A DNA stretch of 64,000 nucleotides, taken from Parasponia andersonii. Lineage: Eukaryota > Streptophyta > Magnoliopsida > Rosales > Cannabaceae. The number at the start of each line of letters is the position of its first letter. Positions within the stretch are counted from its first letter, which is position 1. A program made the position numbers and the translations under genes. Positions 1 through 10,644 of the stretch are shown here, piece after piece. The DNA lies in assembly GCA_002914805.1 (NCBI GenBank), contig JXTB01000118.1, forward strand, positions 235,960 to 299,959. Direction: 5' to 3'. The notes beneath the pieces were generated by a model that searched no databases, was not told where the DNA came from, and worked only from the letters and a program-made list of their open reading frames with translations.

Positions 1-1055
1 AACCAAGGTGAAAGTGACATGCATAAGTCAATAAAAGAAAAAAATTTGAGAAAACATACCTCAGTTTGCTCAGTTTACTAATTCACAAGTAATCTAAGTA
101 CTCTAACTTCTACTAAAACCTATATGCAAATTAAAATGATAAATAAAATGAAACATCTATAAGCCACAATACTTTAAATTAAACATTGAATATATAAATT
201 TCTAAAAAACTACACAATATTCAATTAAAATTGCATAAATTTGGATTAATTGACACTAAGGATGGAAATTAAAAAGCATAACCTAATATATGATTTCTAA
301 TAAATAAACATAAAATTGATATAAATTCATATAACACACCTTCAATTTGAAACTTTTTACAACTAAATGAACTCACATTTCACCTAAAATAAATAAAAAA
401 AAATAGCAACAAAATAATAACAAATTCGGATTAATTTGCACTTAAATAGCAAAATATACCTAAAAATAATATTTCTACTAAATAAATAGTCTAACGCGGC
501 ATTACAAGAGTAAAGATTATCAATGCATGCTCAAGATATTCACGTTTGATAAATTAGGGTTCCAAATATAAATTCTTTCAAATATAATCTAAAATATGAA
601 ATTTCTACAAAATAATTAGTCAAAATCATGGTTAAGACAATGAGTAATCTAATTTTAGTGATAAAAACGAGTTTAAAAACTTAAACATACTTTGTTTACC
701 AGAAAAAATGGTGAAAATGGTAAAAGAGGGAGACTGGCGCGGCTGGAAGTAAAGAGGGAAAAGGGTGAGAAAAGTAAGAGGGAAGTGACATGGTGTCGTT
801 TTTTTGAGTCCTTTATATAGGGCCTCTACCTCGGCGCCATATGAGCGCCGAGAAAAGTATATCACGGCGCCTTATGGGCGCCATGAAAGTTAAATACCAC
901 GGCGATTTATAGGCACCGTGAAAGTTATATCCAATGATACCCATTAGGCGCCGTTAAAGATTCTATACCACGGCGCTTTTTAGACGCTGTAGTATTTTTC
1001 CATTTATCACGGCGCTTCCATACACGCGCCGTGATAGTACACATTTTTAGTAGTG
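1..1055. mobile_element. CACTA (En/Spm-like) DNA transposon, one end
   Basis: The right border at 1039-1055, read on the minus strand, is CACTACTAAAAATGTGT. It begins with the CACTA terminus that defines the family. Inside it, from about 830 to 1035, lies an array of short GC-rich subterminal motifs built on CACGGCGC and GGCGCC, several of them palindromic, in otherwise AT-rich DNA. Subterminal arrays of this kind are transposase-binding regions in characterised CACTA elements. The rest (1-760) is AT-rich without a credible coding frame. The other terminus lies outside the window, so element length, autonomy and the 3-bp target duplication cannot be judged. Confidence 0.7.
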
Positions 1056-1274
1056 ACTAATTAATTAGATTTTATCCAAAACTTTAAATAAAGGATTTCC
1101 TTGGAAAATTAATACTAAAATTAATGTTTCTTGAATATGAAATTCGGTTACTTTTGAGAACTAAATCTAAAAATTCTAAGTACTAAATTTTATGGAATTT
1201 TGGAAAATCACTGTTTACTACTGTTTCAATATAAAATTACTAAAAGTCACAGCCTTAGATTTTCAGTCGTGACA
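1056..1274 (+). repeat. LTR 3'-end relic cut by the CACTA element
   Basis: This piece ends in TCGTGACA at 1267-1274, the same type of terminus as the gypsy LTR ending at 7491. Its reverse complement aligns by eye with 61016-61240, sharing the block GACTTTTAGTAATTTT and the spacing of further blocks. It starts exactly where the CACTA terminus ends, so the LTR appears truncated by that insertion. Confidence 0.5.
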
Positions 1275-2486
1275 TATATCATCATCAATACAAAATACTA
1301 GGTACTAATATGGTATATAGGTTTACAAATATAATGATTAAAATAGTATTCTTGGTTTAATACTAAACAAATTATATTTAATCTAAAATAAAAACAAAAA
1401 AATAACTCTTGGTCCAAAGCTCCAAGCATTACCAAGAAACTAATAACTAAATACGATATCCTTCTAATCCGATTGCTAGTCGCCTGAGTTATACTGCACA
1501 CCATCAAAGAAAGGAAAATATGGTATATGAGCATGATTAATTATTCAATAGGAACATAATTATCTTTTAAGAACTTATTAATGATGAAAATATGCAGGGT
1601 TGTTTTAATCCAAAAATACTTTATTTTCCGTACCGATAATTCATGTATATATTTGAAATTAAAATCAAGTATTAACTCATATAACCTATGATACAAATCA
1701 CCTAAAATCTGAGCTCACTTTCTCTCGTCATAAACTTATCACTATATGTGCTATACAACCTGATACCTACCCAAGATAGCCGAAGGGATAACCCAAATGT
1801 CTATACATGTCGTAAGGGAGGTTATCAAGAAAAGGATCCAGGCTCACTTTTATAGACTTTATATTGAAGGAGGGGACGCCACCGGTAAACCTAGGATATT
1901 AATACAGTTGTCAGCCTTGTATACTTTGTGTACTTATGACACATGCAATACTTATGAAACATGCAATACGAACAAGTACATAAAATGATCATGCATAAAT
2001 TTATTACTCTTCAAATAATGCTATGGGTTTTTCATAAAAGAGTCATTTGAGATTTTTAGAAAATCAAACAGCAAAATGTCTGTATTTTTAATAAATCAAA
2101 ATCTTATCCTGTACACAGAAGATGTCCCAGATTAAATTTACTGTCATTTAAATTTCACATTGTTATGTACTCGTGTTAAACGATAAAATTTACCTTTAAT
2201 AAAGCAGTACCCAAATATTAAACAAATTAAACCTGTAACAATAAAAAAGATGCAAAATTAAATTGAGAAAGAGATGTTTTCTTTAAAGTGTATGTCATTT
2301 TTCACGATTTTTTTCCCCTTACTATCACACACGATTACAAAATTTCCTTAAGAACAAAAGGTCAAGGTCGATGACTGTTCCAACAAACATTTGTCCTTGT
2401 ATTTTAAACTATTTACGCTATATATTAGAATGTCTCTAGAAGCTCATTCAATTAAATTGAAAGATTAAAATACAAATGAGATGATC
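1275..2486. other. AT-rich intergenic DNA, no gene seen
   Basis: No long reading frame or recognisable domain was found. The stretch 1715-1900 has a composition like retrotransposon LTRs but could not be aligned to any other LTR in the window. The open frame at 1797-1988 shows no domain. Confidence 0.5.
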
Positions 2487-5369
2487 AAGACCCATGGATT
2501 CTAGTAGTGTGTGAGTATTCGAAGGTGTTTCCTGAAGACTTTCGAGGTTACTACCTGATAGGGAGATCGAGTTCTGTATTGAACTAGTTCCTGGAGTTCA
2601 GCCAGTTTCTATTCCAGCCTATCGCATGACACTTGCTAAGATGGAGGAATTAAAAGAACAGTTAGACAATCTGCTTTCCAAGGGCTTTATTCGCAGTAGC
2701 ACTTCTCCTTGGGGTGCTCCTGTTTTGTTTGCGAAGAAAGCTGATGGTACATTGAGACTTTGTATGAATTAACGGAAGTTGAACTAGTTGACAATAAAGA
2801 ATAAGTATCCTTTGCCAAGGATAGCTGAGTTATTTGATCAACTCGATGGTTCAAGATTCTTCTCTAAGATCGATTTGAGATCCGGTTAACATCAGTTGAA
2901 GATAAGGGAGGATGATATACTGAAAACAGCATTCAGAACTCAATATGGTCACTTTGAGTTTCTGGTGATGCCATCTGGTTTAACGAATGTACCTGCAGCC
3001 TTTATAGATCTCATGAATCGGATCTTTAGGCCGTTTTTAGATCGTTTTGTGGTTGTGTTCATCGATGACATCCTGGTATATTCCAAGACTCGAGAAGAGC
3101 ATGTCGAACATCTGAGGATAATACTCAAGACCTTGAGAGATCATCAGTTGTATGCCAAGAAATTGAAGTGTGACTTTTGGATATCAGAAGTGAAGTTCTT
3201 GGGCTATGTGATTTCTCACGGAGGTATTTTAGTCGATCCCGCTAAGATCGAAGCTATCTTGGAGTAGGAAAGACCGAGAAATATAACGGAGGTAGATAGT
3301 TTCCTCAGTTTGACAGGTTACTACCATCATTTTGTGCAAGATTTCTCGAGAATTGCTTTACCTTTGACCAAGTTGACCAGAAAAGATGTCAAGTTTGTTT
3401 GGGATCACAAGAGTGAAGAAGTTTTTGTCAGATTGAAGTAGAGTTTGACCACCACACCTGTTCTTACTGTTCCTGACAGTAACGAGCCTTATGTGGTGTA
3501 TATCGATGCTTCAAAGACGGGTTTGGGATATGTCTTGATGCAGAATGGTCAAGTTGTGGCTTATGCTTCTCGTCAGTTGAAGCTGCATGAAAGGAACTAT
3601 CCCACCCATGATCTGGAACTTGCAGTAGTGATCTTTGCGTTGAAGATTTGGAGATGTTACTTGTATGGTGTGAAGTTCGACATATTCTCCGATCATAAGA
3701 GTTTGAAGTATCTCTTTACTCAGAAGGATTTGAACTTGAGACAGTGAAGATGGGTTGAATATATGGAAGATTATGACTTCGACCTACAGTATCATCCTAG
3801 TAAGGCCAATGTTGTAACTGATGCACTGAATAGGAAGTCACGTGGTACACTAGCTGCACTGGTGTTTGAAGATTGGAAAAACTCAGTTGCGATTGGTGAT
3901 TATAACTTGCAGTACTTCGAAAATGATGGTATTGCTTGCCTGAGCAACATTGTGATTTCACCATCTCTTCTCCAGACTGTCCAACAGAGTCAGTGGTAAG
4001 ACAGGGAGTTGAGGACAATCTGGAACCGGCTTCAGAATAGTGAACAGTTAGATGGTTAGAGCACTAACAGAGAAGGGTTCTTGCTTTTCAGTGGGAAGTT
4101 GGTTGTAGCTGATGACTCTAATCTTCGAGAAACCATTCTAACAGAGGCTCACAAATCAAGGTTTGCAGTACATCTAGGTAGTACCAAGATGTACCGGGAC
4201 TTGAAGCGGCAGTACTGGTGGAAAAGGATGAAGAAGGATATAGCTACCTTTGTGGCTAAGTGTTTGACTTATCAGCAAGTTAAGGCTGAACACCAGAGGC
4301 CAGCTGGATTACTTCAGCCATTGCCAATTCTGGAATGAGAGTGGGACAAGATTATGATGGACTTTGTGACCAATTTGCCAAAGACCTTGAGGAAGAACGT
4401 CGTAGTTTGGGTGATAGTCGATCGGTTGACGAAGAGTGCTCACTTTATACCGATCCAGATAGACTACTCTCTCACTAAGCTCTGTAAACTATATGTGGAG
4501 AACATCATATGCTTGCATGGTGTGCCTTTAAACATAGTATCTGATAGAGATCCAAGGTTCACTTCTAAGTTTTAGAGAGCCTTGCAGAAAGAATTTGATA
4601 CGCAGTTGGATATCAGTACAGCTCACCATCCTGAGACAGACGGTCAGTCTGAAAGGACCATTCAGATTCTTGAGGACATGCTACGTTGTTGTATACTGGA
4701 CTTTGGTGGGAACTAGGATGACCATCTTCCTTTGGTGGAATTTGCTTTTAATAACAGTTACCAGACCAGTGTGGGTATGGCTCCATATAAAGTATTATAT
4801 AAGAGCTCGAAGAGCATGTTACTCTTGGACCTGAATTGATTGAAGAGACTACTGAGAAGATCAAGGATATCCAAGAGAGACTCAAAGAGATTCAGAATCG
4901 CCAGAAGAGTTATGCTGACCCGAAGAGGCGTGAGGTAGAATTCGATACTGGTGATTCCGTATTCTTAAAAGTGACTCCAAGGCGAGGTGTAACAAGATTT
5001 GGAGTTAAGGGTAAGCTTACTCTGAGGTATATTAGTCCCTTTGAGATTATAGAGAGAATTGGACCAATGGCATATCGCTTGAATCTGCCTGCATAGTTGG
5101 GTCACGTGCATAATATGTTTCACGTGTCGATGTTGAAGAAGTACATGCCGGACCCATCTCATGTTGTTCAGTACGTGCATGTACCGATCCAAGAGGATGT
5201 ATCCTATGAAGAGTAGCATGTTCGCTAATTGGCTAGAGAGTTGAAAGTGCTTTGCAACAGAGAGATACCACTTGTCAAGATGCTTTGGGAACATCTCAAA
5301 GAGGACGAGGCTACTTAGGAACTCGAGACGGAGATGTACAAGAAGTATCCTTATTTGTTTAACTTTTAG
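2487..5369 (+). pseudogene. Degenerate gypsy pol (RT, RNase H, integrase, chromodomain-like tail)
   Basis: This is a polyprotein relic read mainly in one frame but broken by at least ten stop codons and some frameshifts. Reverse transcriptase covers about 2500-3260; the active-site FIDD motif is visible near 3058-3072. RNase H follows at about 3445-3850 (with YIDAS near 3500). The zinc-binding end and core of the integrase lie at about 4080-4780, with SDRDPRF near 4540. The integrase C-terminus is at 4836-5096, and a chromodomain-like tail ends with a stop at 5367-5369. It cannot be expressed as one protein. A shift of frame near 2545 and loss of everything upstream mark the 5' truncation. 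Confidence 0.85.
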
Positions 5370-5431
5370 TTAGAAGTTATATTGTGATGTAAATCTTTAC
5401 TTGTATTTTGAATTTCGGGACGAAATTCCTA

Positions 5432-5445
5432 TAAGGAGGGGAGAA
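5432..5445 (+). other. Polypurine tract of the gypsy element
   Basis: The purine run AAGGAGGGGAGAA stands immediately before the LTR start. It is the usual primer for plus-strand DNA synthesis in LTR retrotransposons, and its position fixes the LTR boundary and the element's + orientation. Confidence 0.75.
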
Positions 5446-7491
5446 TGTAATAACTTATTTTTTTAAAGGGAAAAATAGTTATTTGACCAGATTTAAAAAA
5501 AAAATCAGATTATATATATAAACCCCTCACTCTCCTCTATCTCGTCCCCCCCCTGTTCTCTCTCTCCCTCGTCTCTCTCACTCTCGGCCGAAGCCCGCCG
5601 AAGGAAGCCACGCCACCGCCCAGCCATTGTCCAGTCAGAGGACTAGCTGATGTCGACTCGCCGTGCTGCCACGAACGTCTACCGGTCATCGCCAGTAGCT
5701 GTCAGTCGTCCGTTCGCCGTGAAATGCCATTAATAGCCGTTTGAAGCTTTTCGTCACCGGCGATGATTCCGGCCACTATTCGGCCTCCAACCAGTCCCGT
5801 TGGATTCGTCTCGTCTCAAGGATCATCAAAATATATATATCTCAATTCTATTTTACCTGGATTGAAAGTTTCCATTTTTGGGCATTTCGAGTTTATGGTT
5901 GTTGTTTTTGATCCGGCTGTTGGATTGTGTTTTTTACTGCATTTTTGGAATGTACTCAGAAAATGGAGAAGTTTGATTATATATTGTATTGTTTAGTGAT
6001 CGGCACAAAATTGAGATCGGACGGTCAAGATTTTGTCTCGTTTTGTGTACCACCAGTCTGGTGTGGGTCCGGACCCGAATTGGACAAGTTATATGTCTAA
6101 CCTAGCTATTTTGGGTGCTAGAAATTCAGTGAAGAAGTCCGTTTATGGAATTGAAACTCCGGTGAGAAGTTAGTTTTTCACAAGAGGACGATCGAGGGCT
6201 TAGAATTAGTTCCCAAACCTCCGGGTGATCGTCAACGACACCTTGAAGACTCAATAGCGTGGTATTACTATTCGAGCGAGGTAGGGATTCAATTACCTGT
6301 GTTTTATATCGTTTTCGAATAAAACTTATTTTATGCAACATATGAGGACAAATGTGATTTTTGCTTTCTCGAATATCTGTGATGAGAATTGGTTGTATGA
6401 GATATATACTGTATTGCTCTGAGAATTTTCTGAGTGCATGTTATTTTTGGTATATTAAAAATAGGGTCGTTATACTGCCCATTTTCCTATAAAACCTAGT
6501 ATACTGATTTTATCGAAAAACTCGAGCACGATTATTTTCACACTTCAGTTCAGTATTGCACGTGTCATAGGATCATACATGAGCACCGTGTTAGCATCGT
6601 GGGTCTACAGTGTGGTGCTGCATGCCCCACCGTCGGTGAAAGTCCACAAACTCGGGCGAAATCTTGTTACTTCTGATTACCTCCCTATTTGGCAGGTGTA
6701 GGCAATTCGGTTGCCCCTCCAGGTTTGGTAGGCGACACATAGGTGTCCCCTCCGGGTATGGGCTTAGGTATCCGGCAGGTTGTTAGGTACACTTAGTGCC
6801 ATCATCTTGGGTTTCCACAAATGAGAGGATGTGAGCTCATAGGTATGGGTTGATTTGTGTCATGTGTATATGAATTGAATGGTTTTGATTACACTGCTTT
6901 TTATATATATGGATTTCTGGTTTGGATTATATATATATGGATGTTTTGGACTGAACTAACCATGCAGGAATTCTCTATCACTAAAATATTTTCGATCGAG
7001 GTAATTGTTTTTCTTACTGGGCATTTTATGCTCACCCCCTCTACCTTCTTTCTTAGGTGGTGTCCAGTGCGATCATGGTGATCAAGAGGAGTAAGAGGTC
7101 ATCCAGATTACATTTCGTCTCTTGGTAATGCTAGGAGTTGTTGTCATAGTCTTTGGACTATTTGGATTTTGTGTTAGCATTGAACCAAGATTACTGCTTT
7201 CTATTTTATCTGCGAACTTATGTATGCCAGTCTGGTATTTGACTTTTATTGTGGATGGTAGTGATGCTTGGGTTTATACTTGATTTCGTGTTTTTAAGTA
7301 ATTATTCGATTTATATTTAATGGTGTATACGAATTATAAGAGTGGTTCACAGGATGGAATTCCGATTATTTTACTTAAATGGACCGTTTTTATAAAGACT
7401 AGAACTTTTGACATTTTTCAAATAAATCAAAAAATTTCTCATTTTTGTGAAATTCCCCTTCTGTTACCAGTCTGGGTTTTGGGTCGTGACA
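5446..7491 (+). repeat. 3' LTR of the gypsy element (2046 bp)
   Basis: It runs from TGTAATAAC to GTCGTGACA, giving TG...CA ends. It contains a TATATATA stretch near 5512 followed by a GC-rich leader (5560-5780). Diverged relatives occur on the minus strand at 17816-19915 and 63200-64000 and on the plus strand at 56130-57082; all share the block around 6540-6800. Open frames inside it are not genes. It lies in the same orientation as the beta-galactosidase gene that starts 470 bp downstream. Confidence 0.8.
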
Positions 7492-7679
7492 ACAACGGAG
7501 TTTCATGTGTTTTAATTTGGTGTGCTGGCACTGTCGGAGCTAGTCACGAGACGTTATTAAAAGCATTTGATTCTTTGCGCGCTCTTTAATCACACGCCTA
7601 GCGGAAGCCTTGACATTTCAGGCACGCCTTCACCTGCGCACTAACCTCAACTTTCATACATACGCCTCACGTGTCACGC

Positions 7680-7702
7680 GAGAGAGAGAGAGAGAGAGAG
7701 AG
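7680..7702. repeat. (GA)11 microsatellite
   Basis: An uninterrupted GA run abuts the first 55-bp repeat. GA/CT tracts are common in plant core promoters and leaders and are length-variable. Confidence 0.85.
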
Positions 7703-7920
7703 GAGGGTCTTATTACTAGCTGGGTTATATATATACATATATATATATATGTAAGAGGAGGGTCTTATTACTAGCTGGGTTATATATATACATATATATA
7801 TATATGTAAGAGGAGGGTCTTATTACTAGCTGGGTTATATATATACATATATATATATATGTAAGAGGAGGGTCTTATTACTAGCTGGGTTATATATATA
7901 CATATATATATATATGTAAA
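7701..7920. repeat. Minisatellite, four 55-bp copies, 42 bp before the ATG
   Basis: Copies begin at 7701, 7756, 7811 and 7866. Each starts AGGAGGGTCTTATTACTAGC and ends in an alternating TA/CA tract. All four are identical except for the last base of copy 4 (A instead of G). Such uniformity indicates very recent expansion, or a misassembled repeat. Each copy carries a TATATATA tract and a near-palindromic ATATATACATATATAT core. Confidence 0.95.
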
Positions 7921-7961
7921 GATATTATTATATCTATCTAGAGCTAGCTAGGTCAGACAAT

Positions 7962-10610
7962 ATGGGAATAATAAATGGAATATTGTGGATAAAATGTTGT
8001 TTGGTGGTGATGAGTGTTATGAAATGGAGTAGTTATGTGATGGTAAGTAGTGCAGAAAATGTCACGTACGACGGAAGATCTCTGATCATTGATGGCCAGA
8101 GACGACTCCTCTTCTCCGGCTCAATCCATTATCCTCGCAGCACTCCTGAGGTATAACTCATTATTTCTATATGTTTCAGAATTAATTAGACGCATATATA
8201 ATAACCTTCATATGTATGAACCGTTCTTTTATCAGTATATATTATGCTAAATTATGATCATACTTCGTTATATTTGTATATATTTACTTCTTAAAAAGCA
8301 GTTTCATTAACTAATTTAGAAGCCAGCTAGAGAATTAAACGATAGCATTGGAAACTTGATGAACATGTAATTAATCTGGAGAGCACTGCATATAAATCAA
8401 TAGATATATTAGTCAGTAAACACACCTACAATTAATTTGCAGTTTCCGCTATTAAAAGTTTGTCGCTTTACGAACATCTCTGCGTTTTGGAGGAAGGAAG
8501 GAAAAGGAAGAGAGAATTAGGAACATGCGGAGCAAATATATATTGAGGAACATGGTACATTACTTAGGAAAAGAAATAAGAGTGTTTGGTACGAGAGGAA
8601 GGAGAGATAAAACTAAAATATTATTCTTTGTTAAGTATGAGAAAGAAGTGGAAAGAAGAAAATTTTATTTGTACAATTAATGATTACTTTACTATTTGAG
8701 CAAAAGTTTCTCTACTTAAATCACTCGAATGTGGAGGAATAAAAATTGGCTAAAAATTAATGATTTAAAATTCGTTGTCTAAATTATTCTTCTCTCTTAA
8801 AATCTTTCATACTAATTAATACGTACTCTAATCTAAATTTATCCGTTAATCCTTCTATCTCTCTCTTTCTTTCCATTAGTTATATGTCCTTCTTGCCGAA
8901 CAAAGGTCGCATTATATTGTAGCCACAAGTTCTTTCTATCTTTCTTTCCGTTTCTTTTCTGGCTAGAATGAATATTTTCACTGATGTTAATGTAAAAAAA
9001 AAAAATGTTATGTGGTAAAAAGAAAGTTCAAAAAAAAATTTAAGAAAAGAAAGAAAAGCACGAAAGAGGTAGGATAATATGTTAGTGTCGTATTATATCA
9101 GAGGAAAGAATATCTCGTCCTTTGTTTGTCACGGGCAAAGCCAGAGCCAGATGATTATAACTATTTGTGCATTGTTTGGTCACACGATCTTCTTTTGTCA
9201 CATAATTAATTAGATTGTTAATTTGTGACGATCCTCTTGTGATACTAATATTATACTAGGAAATTAGGAATTTGCTTCTGATGATCGTGAGCTCCCTATT
9301 TAACGTAAAATTAACACAGCAAAAAGGGGAAAAAAAAAAAAGATTTTAGCATCCAAATTTCCAGTTACTAGTAATGTGAATACTGATGTAATCCCGAAGA
9401 AAAAATTAAAAGATAGAAATAGCGAAAATTTACAAAATCAACAACCGTAGAGGTCCCAGCTTTAATTATCAAAATATTTATACGACGTGACAGTTGATCC
9501 GTTACTTTATAATTAGTGATATAAATTTAAAGGTAGTGCCTTTAATGATATTTCTATTCATGAAAAATGTGCAATTTTTAATAAAATGACAAGTTATTGG
9601 AGAGGAAAAAAAACATAAAATACATAACACGGAAATTGAGGAAACTATCATTTCTAAAATATGAAAAAAAAGTCAATTAAGAAAATGCTAGTGATATGAG
9701 TTACTTAAATCCACCAAGGAGTATCTTCAAATATATAAATAAATCCAGCAAGGAGTAGTGTAGCATTGTTCACCATAGATAATGCATATTGCAGATGTGG
9801 CCATCCTTGATAGAAAAGGCCAAGGAAGGAGGACTTGATGTGATTCAGACGTATGTATTTTGGAACCTTCACGAGCGCAAACAGGGAGAGGTTAGTGAAT
9901 AAAAATATTCAAAACCTCACTAACATATATATATATATACCATACTTTTCTAGAGAAACATCGTAAACTTTATATTTTATAATTTTTTTACAAAACCCAC
10001 TGTGTTTTACGAATATGGAAAAATCCTTTTGAATTTAATTTTTTTAATTTCAAAAAACCTTGTAATTTGATTATTTTTAAAATTTGACCTCCCCATATTA
10101 TTAAAATTAAAGAAATTGATGGAACGATAAAATTATCATTAGTAAATAATAGATTTAGATTTGAAATAAATTTAAGAATGATCTATACTAGTTCCAAACA
10201 ATAATTGATTTCTCTCTCTTTTTTTAATGAAATATTTCAAATTTTCAAATAATCCCATGAGTGACAAAATAGTTTTCAAATAATTATTTATATATCGAAA
10301 GTAAAAATATAATATTATATAAAGCTAAGTCTACCTTCCACTAAAGATAATTTTATAATTTCTTATTTATTTTCTTAATTTAGTTTACAAAAGAAGGTTG
10401 GATTTTAAAACTAGTCAAACTACAAGCCTTTTGTCATTTAAAAAATATTCAAATGCAATGAAGTTTTTCCATATTTTTTAAAATACAAGAGATTTCATAT
10501 TTTTAAAAAACTTGAAATACAGTATTATTTTATGACATTTCTTTATTAATTTCACTTAACATACTGCTTTACCGTGGTGAAATTCTTTTTGTTATTTATT
10601 GTTGTGCATT

Positions 10611-10644
<34 letters not shown>

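Larger units (their letters stand above)
2487..7491 (+). mobile_element. 5'-truncated Ty3/gypsy chromovirus-like retrotransposon
   Basis: From 5' to 3' the element keeps reverse transcriptase, RNase H, integrase, a chromodomain-like tail, a polypurine tract and one LTR. The 5' LTR, gag and protease are absent. The order RT-RNase H-integrase defines Ty3/gypsy, and the tail after the integrase resembles Tekay/Del-type chromoviruses. The polypurine tract at 5432-5445 directly precedes the LTR start TGTAATAAC at 5446. The LTR ends in GTCGTGACA at 7491. No matching target duplication can be sought because the left end is missing. Confidence 0.85.
7492..7961 (+). promoter_or_regulatory. Upstream region of beta-galactosidase gene 1
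   Basis: This 470-bp interval separates the gypsy LTR from the start codon and must hold the proximal promoter and 5' leader. It contains a G-box/ABRE-like CACGTGTC at 7668-7675, a (GA)11 run at 7680-7702 and four 55-bp repeats (7701-7920) whose TATATATA tracts could each serve as TATA boxes. No single transcription start can be chosen from sequence. Confidence 0.5.

Noticed and set aside
5763..7589. Several plus-strand frames of 70-90 aa
   Set aside because: They lie in the gypsy LTR or its flank, have no domain and match no other gene structure.
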